Shown piece by piece: positions 7,519-16,142 of a stretch of 56,764 nucleotides of DNA. A program made the translations under genes and the position numbers. Numbering within the stretch: position 1 is the first letter of the stretch; the number at the start of each line of letters is the position of its first letter. The stretch covers positions 1 to 56,764 of the forward strand of contig JAKSPB010000021.1 in NCBI GenBank assembly GCA_024405215.1. Direction: 5' to 3'. Origin of the DNA: Lentisphaeria bacterium. GTDB taxonomy: Bacteria > Verrucomicrobiota > Lentisphaeria > Oligosphaerales > Oligosphaeraceae. Below the pieces are notes generated by a model. It had not been told where the DNA came from. It did not search any database and saw nothing but the letters and a program-made list of their open reading frames with translations.

Positions 7519-10500
7519 ACGTATTTCGGAATGGAGTTGAGGAGTTCCTCGATTTCAACGAGTTGCTTTTCGGGGGAACGGGAGACAAGGGTGGGAATTT
7601 GTCCGTTGATGCGGTAAAGGCCCTTTGGTGTTTCTGCGACGAAACGGCCGTTGCGAACGGAGAGGCGTACCAGCCCTTTGCCGCGCGCGATGTTTTCGAT
7701 GCGGTGCTGTGCAAGAAGATGCTTGACGGGCGGCGGCAAAGCGCCGAAGCGGTCGCAAAGTTCCTTTCCGTAGGCGTCCACTTCCTCCGGCGTGTTCAGT
7801 GACTGGAAATGGCGCCAGGCGGCCAGGCGGGCGGATTCGTCCTCGATGTATTCCCGCGGGATGGATGCCTGGAGTTTTCCCGGGATGGGGACCAGGGAGT
7901 TGCAAAGCATCTCCAGTTCCATTTCCATGTGCTTGCGGAGCATGGCGGGCATCTTCTGCAGACGTGCCACGCTGTCCTTGAGGAGCTGGCAGTAGAGGTC
8001 GAAGCCGACGGCTGCGATGTGTCCGGACTGCTCCTGTCCCAGGAGGTTTCCCGCGCCTCGGATTTCCAGGTCTTTCATGGCCAGGCGGAATCCTGCGCCC
8101 AGGTGTGTGAAGCGCCGGATGGCGGCCATTCGTTCACGGGCGTTGGAGGGCAGTTCGCCCATGGGCGGGAGGAGCATGTAGGCATATGCCTGGCGGTATG
8201 TGCGGCCCACGCGTCCGCGAAGCTGATAGAGTTCCGACAGTCCGAAGCGGTCGGCGCGGTCGATGATGATGGTGTTTGCGTTGGGGATGTCGATGCCGCT
8301 CTCGATGATGGTGGTGCTGACCAATACGTCGTATTCTCCCGCGACGAATTTCGTCATGACCTCCTCCAGGACTTCCGGCGGCATCTGGCCGTGTCCGACA
8401 ACGAAACGCGCCTGGGGGACAAGCTCCTGCAGGGTGGCGCAGACTTTCGCGATGCTCTGTACGCGGTTGTAAAGGAAATAGACCTGTCCGCCCCGTTCCA
8501 GTTCGCGGGTAATGGCCTCCTTGATCAGCTCCTTGTCATAGTTGGCGACGACGGTGCTGACCGCCAGGCGGTTGGTTGGGGCGGTCATGATGGTGGAGAG
8601 GTTCCGCAGTCCCGAGATGCTCATGTAGAGCGTACGGGGGATCGGGGTGGCGGTCATGGTCAGGATGTCCAGGGACGCCCGCATGGCCTTCAGGCGCTGC
8701 TTGTGCTTGACGCCGAAGCGCTGCTCTTCGTCGATGATCAGCAGTCCCAGGCTGGGGATGCTGATGTCCTTGGAAAGCAGCCGGTGCGTACCGACAATGA
8801 TATCCACATCGCCTGCGGCCAGCCGCCGCAGGGTTTCCCTCTGTTCGGCATCGGAACGGAAACGGCTGAGCATTTCCACGTGGACGGGGAATTCGGCGAA
8901 TCGCGCCTTGAAGGTCTGGTAGTGCTGCTGGGCCAGGACCGTCGTGGGGACCAGAAGGGCCACCTGTTTGCCGTTCATGACGGCGCGGAAGGCGGCGCGC
9001 AGGGCGACTTCGGTCTTGCCGTAGCCAACGTCGCCGCAGAGCAGCCGGTCCATGGGCTTGGGGCCCTCCATGTCCTGCAGGCAGGCCTTGACGGCCTCTT
9101 CCTGGTCGGGCGTGAGCGTATAGGGGAAGGATGCGGCGAAGGAGCGCTCCCAGTCGGGGACGGGCTTGAATTGTGTGCCCGTGGAGCTTGAGCGCATGGC
9201 TTCCAGTCGGATCAGCTCGGCTGCCAGGTCCCATGCCGCGTGTTCCGCCTCGTCTTTCTTGCGTTCCCAGAGGCTGTTTCCCAGATTGGAGAGGTTGGGG
9301 ACATTCTTCGAGCCGCCGATATACCGGCTGACCAGGAAGGACTGTTCCAGGGGGACGTAGAGCCGGGCCTCGTTGGCGAACTCCAATTCCAGGGCCTCGA
9401 TCTTCTCGCCGTCGATTTCCTTGATGTGGATGCCGTGGAAGACGCAGATTCCATGGTTGAGATGTACGGCCAGCGCCCCGTCTTCCAGCTCCAGGAGCTC
9501 CTGCGGTCCTGCGTGCTCGTAGTGATATTCCACATGGCGCGGCTGGCGCTTGACCACCTGCCGCCCGAACAGCTCCTGGTCGCTGAGCAATGCCAGCTTC
9601 TGGACGGGGAAAAGGAGTCCCTGGGGGAGCTCGCGGTGTTCCAAGGCGACGGGGAGTTTTGCCGTCTGGGGATCCTGTGTCAGCAATTCCCTCAGGCGGT
9701 CGATCTCGCCGGCGCCCGCGCAGCAGGCCACTAGTTCGTATCCCTCGGCGTGCCAGTTGAGCAGCGCATGCCGCAGCTGCTGCCAATGCCATAGGGCGAC
9801 GCCCTGGGCTTCCTGGTCAGGCAGGGTGGCGAAGAGTTCCTCGCCGATGGGGGCGACATCCAGTTCTGGACGGCCCAGCTGCGCCCGCCGACCGTCCTCC
9901 AGCAGCGGGGGCTCCTCGATGCGGATGAGATTCTTTATGGTGCTGATGTATCGTTGCCAGCAATCCAGGCCGTTTTCTTCTCTGGCGTATTCTTCCAGGT
10001 GGTCTTCGATGGCTTCCGGCAGGACCAGCGCCATGGGGATTCCGGCATCGAAGTAGTCATGGACGCAGGTGGTCTCCTCCGGGGCGCTTTCCAGCAGCGC
10101 GGCGCCCCGGGGCGTGACCTTGAATTCCTGGATCTCTTCCTGGGAACATTGGCTTGACGCGGAGAAGAATCGCATGGAGTCGATTTCATCGCCCCAGAAC
10201 TCCAGGCGGACGGGATCCGCATAGAGCGGGGAGAAGATGTCCAGGATGCCGCCTCGCTTGGCGAACTCGCCAGGGGATGTGACCTCGAACTCATTGTCGT
10301 AGTCCAGCTCAATCAGCTGCCTGGAGAGCTCCTCCATGGAGATTTTCTGGTGGAGTTTCAGGGAGAAGCTTTTCCGGGCAAAGGCCTTTGGCGCCAGGGT
10401 GCGGGAAAGCAGCGTCTGTGCGCTGGCCACGAAGATGGACGGCTTGCCGGAAAGCACCTCCTGAAGGGCGGCGCTGCGGCTGGCTTCGTTTTCCGGCTGC

Positions 10501-10772
10501 CACTGGCGGCGTCCCAGAGCCACGTCGGGGATGGGGATGACCGGGCGCGGATCCTCCAGGATTTCCCGGAAGGAATTCAGGGTGCTGGCGAGATTCTCCA
10601 CTGCGGAGGCGTCGCTGACAGCCACCAGGAGTGTGCCTTGGGGGATTGTGCCTAGTACGCGGGCCAGGGCCACGCCCGCCAGAGTCCGGTCGTGGAGGAT
10701 GATCTGGGAGGGGGATTTGCCGCATTCCTCCTGCGTCCATTTCCGAAAACGCGTTGTCCAGGATGTCGTCAT
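7515..10772 (-). CDS. mfd: Transcription-repair coupling factor Mfd
   Basis: 1085 residues, near the family length (~1150). It removes RNA polymerase stalled at lesions and recruits UvrA. Seen in order: a UvrB-like N-terminal half (PSIFVASAQTLLSRTLAP, ...GEFAKRGGILDIFSP), the RNA-polymerase-interaction region (LNHGICVFHGI), Walker A LCGDVGYGKTEVALRAAF (~577), the DEEQRFGVKHKQRLK box (~680), the motor motif TATPIPRTLYMS, and a TRCF C-terminal region. It starts 4 bp after gmhB and overlaps tsaC by 4 bp. Confidence 0.97.
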   Translation of the reverse strand: MTTSWTTRFRKWTQEECGKSPSQIILHDRTLAGVALARVLGTIPQGTLLVAVSDASAVENLASTLNSFREILEDPRPVIPIPDVALGRRQWQPENEASRSAALQEVLSGKPSIFVASAQTLLSRTLAPKAFARKSFSLKLHQKISMEELSRQLIELDYDNEFEVTSPGEFAKRGGILDIFSPLYADPVRLEFWGDEIDSMRFFSASSQCSQEEIQEFKVTPRGAALLESAPEETTCVHDYFDAGIPMALVLPEAIEDHLEEYAREENGLDCWQRYISTIKNLIRIEEPPLLEDGRRAQLGRPELDVAPIGEELFATLPDQEAQGVALWHWQQLRHALLNWHAEGYELVACCAGAGEIDRLRELLTQDPQTAKLPVALEHRELPQGLLFPVQKLALLSDQELFGRQVVKRQPRHVEYHYEHAGPQELLELEDGALAVHLNHGICVFHGIHIKEIDGEKIEALELEFANEARLYVPLEQSFLVSRYIGGSKNVPNLSNLGNSLWERKKDEAEHAAWDLAAELIRLEAMRSSSTGTQFKPVPDWERSFAASFPYTLTPDQEEAVKACLQDMEGPKPMDRLLCGDVGYGKTEVALRAAFRAVMNGKQVALLVPTTVLAQQHYQTFKARFAEFPVHVEMLSRFRSDAEQRETLRRLAAGDVDIIVGTHRLLSKDISIPSLGLLIIDEEQRFGVKHKQRLKAMRASLDILTMTATPIPRTLYMSISGLRNLSTIMTAPTNRLAVSTVVANYDKELIKEAITRELERGGQVYFLYNRVQSIAKVCATLQELVPQARFVVGHGQMPPEVLEEVMTKFVAGEYDVLVSTTIIESGIDIPNANTIIIDRADRFGLSELYQLRGRVGRTYRQAYAYMLLPPMGELPSNARERMAAIRRFTHLGAGFRLAMKDLEIRGAGNLLGQEQSGHIAAVGFDLYCQLLKDSVARLQKMPAMLRKHMEMELEMLCNSLVPIPGKLQASIPREYIEDESARLAAWRHFQSLNTPEEVDAYGKELCDRFGALPPPVKHLLAQHRIENIARGKGLVRLSVRNGRFVAETPKGLYRINGQIPTLVSRSPEKQLVEIEELLNSIPKYV

Positions 10773-10776
10773 CGTT

Positions 10777-11358
10777 TCAGGGAAGAGGAGAAGTTTTCAG
10801 GAACCACTGCGCGGCGTCCAGCAGATCTGTCGCTGCGTATTCTGCGCCTTCGATGCGTTCGCGTCCTGGAAGTTGAAGCTGGATGGGGGTGATTCCCGCT
10901 GCGATTCCCAATTGAATGTCCGCCTTCCTGTCGCCTATCATGCATGCAGGCTCAAAGTCCAGCGAGAAATTTTCGCTGGCTGCATGGATCATTCCCGGCA
11001 GCGGCTTGCGGCAGTCGCAGGCCTCGTCTGGCGTGTGCGGACAATAGAATGCGGCGTCCAGTTGTACGCCTTCCCCCGCCAGGAGCTCCTCCATGCGTCT
11101 GTGAATGCCCATGAGCTGTTCTACGGTGATACGACCGCGATGGATGCCGGACTGGTTGCTGAGGAGGATTAACCGGAAACCATTTTCACGCAATAGCCTA
11201 AGGCCTTTTGCCGCATTGGGGAAGAGCGTCAGGCCATCTGGCGTGTTGCGGTATGGCAAATCGGGAACCAGCGTGTCGTCACGATCCAGGAAGACGACGG
11301 GATGGCATTCTGCTTGCGGAAAGACAGGCGTCAGAATGGAAAGCGGCCGTGTGTTCAT
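10777..11358 (-). CDS. gmhB: D-glycero-beta-D-manno-heptose 1,7-bisphosphate 7-phosphatase (HAD family)
   Basis: 193 residues of the HAD superfamily. The nucleophile and acid are D25 and D27 (VFLDRDDTLVPD), motif II is LLSNQSG (66-71), and GDRKAD (142-147) carries the Mg-binding acid. The zinc loop C106-P-H108...C114-D-C116 is diagnostic of the GmhB/HisB-N subgroup. The expected reaction makes heptose 1-phosphate for ADP-heptose and LPS core. The next enzyme type of that pathway (HldE C-domain) is found at 45016-46044, which supports GmhB over HisB-N. The ATG overlaps the coaC stop by 4 bp. Confidence 0.85.
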   Translation of the reverse strand: MNTRPLSILTPVFPQAECHPVVFLDRDDTLVPDLPYRNTPDGLTLFPNAAKGLRLLRENGFRLILLSNQSGIHRGRITVEQLMGIHRRMEELLAGEGVQLDAAFYCPHTPDEACDCRKPLPGMIHAASENFSLDFEPACMIGDRKADIQLGIAAGITPIQLQLPGRERIEGAEYAATDLLDAAQWFLKTSPLP

Positions 11359-11900
11359 TCCGTCATGGCCGCCAGCGCGGCGCTCAGGATTTCATCGACT
11401 TCCGCCATGCGGCCGAGACCGGCTTCGCCGCAGGCCACACGCCCTTCCACCGGGCCGACAAAACGCACGCCGCGCTCTTGCAAGGTGCGGACATTCGCCT
11501 GGGTGGCGGGATGACGCCACATCCGCGGATTCATGGCCGGAGCCACGATGACGGTGCCTTCATGGGAGAGACAGAAGGTGGAGAGCGCATCGTCGGCGAT
11601 GCCGTTTGCCATCTTGGCCAGAATGTTCGCCGTCGCCGGGGCAATCAGCAGCACTTTGGTTTCCAAGGCGAGCTCGATGTGCCGGGGCTGCCAGGACGGC
11701 GCGTCCCATAGCGAGACCGTGACCGGCGCTTTTGATAATGTCAGAAATGTCTGCGGGCAGACAAGATGGGTGGCGCTTTCCGTCATCATGACACGGATTT
11801 CCACGCCATTCTGGCGCAGTCGACTGGCCAGGTCGGCGGCCTTGTAGGCGGCGATGGAACCCGTGACGCCCAGAACCAGGATGTGTTTGTCGTTTTGCAT
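11355..11900 (-). CDS. coaC: Phosphopantothenoylcysteine decarboxylase / HFCD flavoprotein
   Basis: 181 residues of the FMN-dependent HFCD family. Seen: GVTGSIAAYKA (11-21), the HIELA His, LIAPATANILAKMANGIADD, PAMNPRMW, and the C-terminal RVACGEAGLGRM with the expected Cys. Only the CoaC half of the usual CoaBC fusion is present, so CoaB must be encoded elsewhere; another HFCD decarboxylase role cannot be excluded. The ATG at 11900 lies 2 bp after the larE stop. A longer in-frame reading lacks homologous sequence and was not used. Confidence 0.87.
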   Translation of the reverse strand: MQNDKHILVLGVTGSIAAYKAADLASRLRQNGVEIRVMMTESATHLVCPQTFLTLSKAPVTVSLWDAPSWQPRHIELALETKVLLIAPATANILAKMANGIADDALSTFCLSHEGTVIVAPAMNPRMWRHPATQANVRTLQERGVRFVGPVEGRVACGEAGLGRMAEVDEILSAALAAMTE

Positions 11901-11902
11901 GG

Positions 11903-12703
11903 CTAGTTGTCGTAGCATCCACTGCGCAGGCCCTCGAGATCCAGGGTGACGAAGCGGAAATGGTGTTGTTTCAGAAGCGCCAGGATGTCGAATTGGCGCT
12001 GAAGGACCAGAGAGAAGAGCGTTTGCGGGACTTCCAGGCGGGCCAGGTCGCCCTGGACCCGCAGACGCACCGGGTGGATTCCCCATGTGCGCAACGCCTC
12101 CTCGCATTCCTCCACGGCGCGGAAAGCCTCTGCAGTAAGAAGGGTTCCGTAGTCAAAACGGGTTGCCAGGCAGGGGGCTGCGGGCTTGTCTGCCACCTGC
12201 GGGCAGATTTCCTGCGCCAATTCCCGGACATCCCGTTTGGTCATGCCGAATTCTTTCAGGGGACTTAATATTCCAAGTTCTGAAAGTGCCTGCTGCCCAG
12301 GACGGAAATGCCCTGCGTCGTCGGCGTTGGTGCCGTCAAGCACGTGCCGGAATCCCCGGGACAGCGCGGTCTCCTTGAGTGTCGCGAAAAGCGACCGTTT
12401 GCACCAATAGCAGCGATCCTGTGGATTCCGACGGAGATGGGGGTCGGTCAGAAGTGCATCGCTGGACTGGATTTCCAGTTCCACGCCGAAGTTCGCCGCA
12501 AGGTTGGTGGCGAAATCCAGTTCTGCCTGCGTCTGCGAAGGACCCGCGAAGAAGACTGCCAGGCATTGGTCGGCAGGGACGGCCTGGACAAGGGCGGCCA
12601 GAAGCACGGCGGAATCCACGCCGCCGGAGAAGGCCAGGACCACGCCGTCCGCGCCAAGGTCGGCGAGACGCTGCCGTAATGGAACGAGAAAAGAAGAGGA
12701 CAT
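11903..12703 (-). CDS. larE: ATP-dependent sulfur transferase LarE (PP-loop family)
   Basis: 266 residues from the ATG at 12703; a TTG at 12736 is in frame, but a -10-like TATTAT (12746-12751) makes the shorter form likely. LarE adds sulfur to pyridinium-3,5-biscarboxylate during nickel-pincer cofactor synthesis. The PP-loop is SGGVDS (26-31). Cysteines fall at 98 and 101 (RCYWCK) and at 178 (PCLATR), the last being the conserved position of the sacrificial cysteine. Three such cysteines are reported for [4Fe-4S]-type LarE. First gene of the operon. LarB and LarC are not in this window. Confidence 0.85.
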   Translation of the reverse strand: MSSSFLVPLRQRLADLGADGVVLAFSGGVDSAVLLAALVQAVPADQCLAVFFAGPSQTQAELDFATNLAANFGVELEIQSSDALLTDPHLRRNPQDRCYWCKRSLFATLKETALSRGFRHVLDGTNADDAGHFRPGQQALSELGILSPLKEFGMTKRDVRELAQEICPQVADKPAAPCLATRFDYGTLLTAEAFRAVEECEEALRTWGIHPVRLRVQGDLARLEVPQTLFSLVLQRQFDILALLKQHHFRFVTLDLEGLRSGCYDN

Positions 12704-12736
12704 GGAATAAGTTGAAGAAGCGGAATTTTCGGTCAA

Positions 12737-13019
12737 CTGATAAATATAATACCGTGCGTTGGGTTGAATGCCCTTGATGGAAAGCAGGGGCGATGGACGG
12801 CACCTCCTTCAAAAATAGGGATAGGATAGGTTTTGAATAGTGGAGGATAATTTTTGTAAAATGGATAGATGGCTTATTCCAGGGGGGGCGGGGCGCTCGG
12901 GAGCAGGACGAAAAGCCATGGGTCCATGGGGTGGATGGGCGTCCACCTAATAAACCTCAATTATATTATCCATTCTTCCAAAATTCGCACCTCGAACTTT
13001 TTTTCTTCTCTTCCTGAAA
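12737..13019. promoter_or_regulatory. Divergent intergenic region between larE and alr
   Basis: Both flanking operons must start here. A -10-like TATTAT for larE lies at 12746-12751 (minus) and TATATTAT for alr near 12962-12969 (plus). A hairpin GGTGGA-tgggcg-TCCACC occupies 12930-12947. The AT-rich part (12811-12870) has repeats such as ATAGGGATAGGATAGG, TTTTGAATAG and TTTTTGTAAAA that resemble degenerate R4 units. Confidence 0.45.
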
Positions 13020-14123
13020 ATGTATTCTTCCCGTATTGTCATCCACCTGGACAAGCTGAAGGCGAATTATCGTCGCATGGTGGATGCGTTCCCTCGTCTA
13101 AAAATGGCCCCCGTCATCAAGTCGGATGCGTATGGGCATGGCCTGGTGGAATGCGCTCGGGCCCTGGAGGAGGAGAATACCCCTTATCTTGGCGTCTTTG
13201 CCGTGGACGAGGCGAAGGCATTGCGGGATGCAGGCATTCGGACACGTCTGATCCTGCTGGGCGGTGCGTTGCAGCTGGCCGAGGCGGCAGAAGTCGCCTC
13301 GCTGGACAATGTCGCCGTGTCGGCTTGGAACCTTGCGGAAATCCGAGAACTCTCCCGCTGTGCCGTCGCCCAGGGGCGTGTGGTGGATTTGCATTTGAAA
13401 GTGGATACCGGCATGAGCCGTCTGGGCTTTTTTGCGGAGGAATGCCCGGCTGTGGTGGCGGAGATCCAGGCTCTTCCTGGCCTTCGGCTGATGGGTGCCT
13501 TCACGCACCTGGCCAGTGCGGATTGTCCGGAAAAGGATTACACCAGCCGCCAGTCGGCGGCATTCGCGACAGCCATTTCCGCCTTGCCTGCGGGGGCGAC
13601 GGAGATCCACCAGAGCGCCACGCCGGGGATGCTGGCGGGGGTTGGGCTCGGATATCCCATTGTCCGCCCGGGCTTTACTCTCTATGGTTACGGCAGTGAT
13701 CCCCGGATGCCTGGCTTGGTCTTCGAGCCGGTCATGGAGTTCACCAGCCAGTTGATTTCCCTGAAGGAGATTCCGGTGGGGGCGGAGATTTCCTACGGCG
13801 GCATCTATCGGGTCGAAGACCGTCCGCGCAAAATCGCGGTGGTCCCCGTGGGCTATGCGGATGGCTATCCGCGCATATTGGGCAACCAGGCGGATGTGCT
13901 GGTTCGCGGCAGGCGTGCGCCGATTCGCGGCCGTGTCTGCATGGGGATGATGATGGTGGATGTGACGGGGATCCCGGATGCCGCCATTGGCGACGAAGTG
14001 GTCCTGATGGGCAGCCGCGGAACGGAACGCATTGATGCAAGTGAATTGGCTGCCAAGGTCGGTTCCATCCCCTACGAATTGCTGTGTGGACTGGGAAAAC
14101 ATCCCAATCGTGTTTTCGTGTAA
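13020..14123 (+). CDS. alr: Alanine racemase
   Basis: 367 residues, standard length. PLP-dependent interconversion of L- and D-alanine for peptidoglycan. The PLP lysine is K34 in PVIKSDAYGHG; the second catalytic residue is the Tyr in SYGGIYR (~258). Also seen are VDTGMSRLGF, HQSATPGML and the C-terminal beta domain GRVCMGMMMVDVTGIP. First gene of a plus-strand run leading to tilS, with 33 bp to the next gene. Confidence 0.96.
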   Translation: MYSSRIVIHLDKLKANYRRMVDAFPRLKMAPVIKSDAYGHGLVECARALEEENTPYLGVFAVDEAKALRDAGIRTRLILLGGALQLAEAAEVASLDNVAVSAWNLAEIRELSRCAVAQGRVVDLHLKVDTGMSRLGFFAEECPAVVAEIQALPGLRLMGAFTHLASADCPEKDYTSRQSAAFATAISALPAGATEIHQSATPGMLAGVGLGYPIVRPGFTLYGYGSDPRMPGLVFEPVMEFTSQLISLKEIPVGAEISYGGIYRVEDRPRKIAVVPVGYADGYPRILGNQADVLVRGRRAPIRGRVCMGMMMVDVTGIPDAAIGDEVVLMGSRGTERIDASELAAKVGSIPYELLCGLGKHPNRVFV

Positions 14124-14156
14124 TGCGTCGACCGGACGCTTGGTTTGGAGTAGAAA

Positions 14157-14963
14157 ATGCTGAAGAAAATCATTTCCGTGGTAGTTGTCCTGGTGGTGGT
14201 CGTCCTGGTGGTTCTGGCCATTGTGATCAACCGTCTGGATCCCATCGTCAAGACCACGATGGAGTCGGCCGGTCCCAAGATGCTCGGTGCGCCTGTGGCA
14301 GTGGAGAAGGTGGATTTCTCCGTGCTGCGGATGCGTTTTGAACTGGACAATCTGGTGGTCGGCAATCCTGAGGGGTATAATACGGACAACGCCATTTCCG
14401 TGGGCAAGGTCCTTCTGAAGGTCCGGCCGTTGAGTCTTTTCACCAGCAAGATCCACGTGGAGCAGGTCCTGGTGGAGGATCCCGCCATCACCTACGAGGT
14501 GGGGTTGGGCAATTCCAATATCGGCACCCTGATGGAGAATGTGAACAAGTTCACGAGCAAGGAAGGCGAGGAGAAAGAAGAACAGAAGGCAGAGGAAAAG
14601 CCCGAAGAAGGCGGCAAGAAGGTCGTGATTGACGAAGTGACCGTTTCCGGCGGCAAGGTCCGTTTGTCCGCCAAGATTCTCCAGGGGGTGGCCGCGCCGA
14701 TTCCGCTTCCGACCATCAGCTTGCATGACATTGGCAAGGAGAAGGATGGCGCTTCCATGATTGAGGCTACCGCGGAGGCGCTGAAGGGCATTTTCACCGG
14801 CATTGTGGATTGCGGCAAGCATGGCATCTCCGCCTTGGGCGATGGCGTGAAGGATGTGGGCAAGGCCATTGGCGACGGTGCGAAGGACCTAGGCAAGGCC
14901 ATTGGCGATAACGCCGGCAAGGCCGTGGACACCGTCAAGGAAATTTTCGGATCAAAGAAATAA
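14157..14963 (+). CDS. AsmA-like / DUF748-type membrane-anchored protein
   Basis: 268 residues with one N-terminal membrane helix (ISVVVVLVVVVLVVLAIVI). The following periplasmic part has the AsmA-like opening found in this superfamily (LGAPVAVEKVDFSVLRMRFELDNLVVGNPEGY). A charged linker (EGEEKEEQKAEEKPEEGGKK) lies at ~140-160. The C-terminal ~50 residues consist of short Gly/Lys/Asp repeats (DGVKDVGKAIGDGAKDLGKA). Members are implicated in outer-membrane lipid or assembly processes; here that is inference. It lies between alr and ychF with small gaps. Confidence 0.65.
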   Translation: MLKKIISVVVVLVVVVLVVLAIVINRLDPIVKTTMESAGPKMLGAPVAVEKVDFSVLRMRFELDNLVVGNPEGYNTDNAISVGKVLLKVRPLSLFTSKIHVEQVLVEDPAITYEVGLGNSNIGTLMENVNKFTSKEGEEKEEQKAEEKPEEGGKKVVIDEVTVSGGKVRLSAKILQGVAAPIPLPTISLHDIGKEKDGASMIEATAEALKGIFTGIVDCGKHGISALGDGVKDVGKAIGDGAKDLGKAIGDNAGKAVDTVKEIFGSKK

Positions 14964-15014
14964 CGCAAAGATAGGGGCTTTCAAAGCCTCATAACCAAAT
15001 AGGGTTTCAGAACC

Positions 15015-16124
15015 ATGTCTCTTTCCTGTGGATTCGTCGGATTGCCCAATGTGGGCAAGTCCACTCTGTTCAATGCATTGGCCAACGGCAAGGCGGCTGC
15101 GGAGAACTTCCCCTTTTGCACCATCGAACCCAACACGGGTATCGTGCCCGTGCCGGACGCACGACTGCAGAAATTGGCCGACCAGGAGAAGTCGGCGAAG
15201 GTGATTCCCGCCACCATGAAGTTCATTGACATTGCCGGTCTGGTGGAAGGCGCCAGCAAGGGCGAGGGCCTGGGCAACCAGTTCCTCTCCCACATTCGCG
15301 GCGTGGATGCGGTGGCGCACGTGGTCCGTTGCTTCAAGGATCCCGATGTGACACACGTGAAGGAGCAGCTGGATCCCGCCCGTGATCTGGATTTGATTCT
15401 TACCGAGCTGATGCTGGCAGACTTGGATTTCCTGCAGCAGAAGCAGGCGAAGAACCGCAAGGGCAACCGCGGCGGCGTGTCGATGGATCCCACGGCCAAG
15501 CTGGATGCCGAGCTGACCGAGCGTTTCATCGGCGCGTTGGAGAACGGCAAGCTTCCCGAATACGACCACTCCGACGCCGATGAATGCAAAGTCGCCAAGG
15601 CGATGCAACTTCTGACGCTGATTCCCGCCTTCGTCTGCGCAAACACCGACGAGGAGACCTTCAAGAACTTCGGCAAGGAGCCTCTGACGCAGGCGCTGCT
15701 GGCCAAGGCCGCCGAGCATAACATGGAAGTGGTGCCCGTCTGCGCGAAATTCGAGGATGAACTGCAGGGGCTGGATCCCGAGGAGGCGCAGGTCTTCATG
15801 GAGGACCTGGGCGTTACCGAGAGCGGTTTGCAGCGTGTCATCCATACCGGCTACCGGATGCTGAATTACTTGACCTTCTTTACCACGGGACCCGACGAGA
15901 CACGTGCCTGGACGGTTACCGCAGGCGCCAGCGCCCCCGAGGCTGCGGGGAAGATCCACACGGACATGCAGCGTGGGTTCATCCGGATGGAGGTCATCTC
16001 CTATGATGATCTGATGGCCTACGGTAGCTGGAATGCGGCCAAGGAGGCCGGCAAGCTCCGCATCGAGGGCAAGGAATACATCGTGCAGGACGGCGACTGC
16101 TGCTTCGTCCGCTTCTCCGTATAA
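15015..16124 (+). CDS. ychF: YchF/OLA1-family redox-regulated ATPase
   Basis: 369 residues. The G1 loop is GLPNVGKST (8-16), switch II DIAGLVEGASKGEGLGNQFL is typical of YchF, and a C-terminal TGS domain (~285-368, MLNYLTFFTTGPDETRAW) is present. YchF prefers ATP, binds ribosomes and affects the oxidative stress response. It is followed by yicC after 18 bp, with a GGAGG-like site (16131-16135) upstream of that start. Confidence 0.97.
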   Translation: MSLSCGFVGLPNVGKSTLFNALANGKAAAENFPFCTIEPNTGIVPVPDARLQKLADQEKSAKVIPATMKFIDIAGLVEGASKGEGLGNQFLSHIRGVDAVAHVVRCFKDPDVTHVKEQLDPARDLDLILTELMLADLDFLQQKQAKNRKGNRGGVSMDPTAKLDAELTERFIGALENGKLPEYDHSDADECKVAKAMQLLTLIPAFVCANTDEETFKNFGKEPLTQALLAKAAEHNMEVVPVCAKFEDELQGLDPEEAQVFMEDLGVTESGLQRVIHTGYRMLNYLTFFTTGPDETRAWTVTAGASAPEAAGKIHTDMQRGFIRMEVISYDDLMAYGSWNAAKEAGKLRIEGKEYIVQDGDCCFVRFSV

Positions 16125-16142
16125 TTTGCAGGAGGTTTTTCC

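Noticed and set aside
13098-14822. 574-codon minus-strand frame opposite alr and the AsmA-like gene
   Set aside because: His/Gln-rich antisense translation without any family sequence; alr is certain on the other strand.
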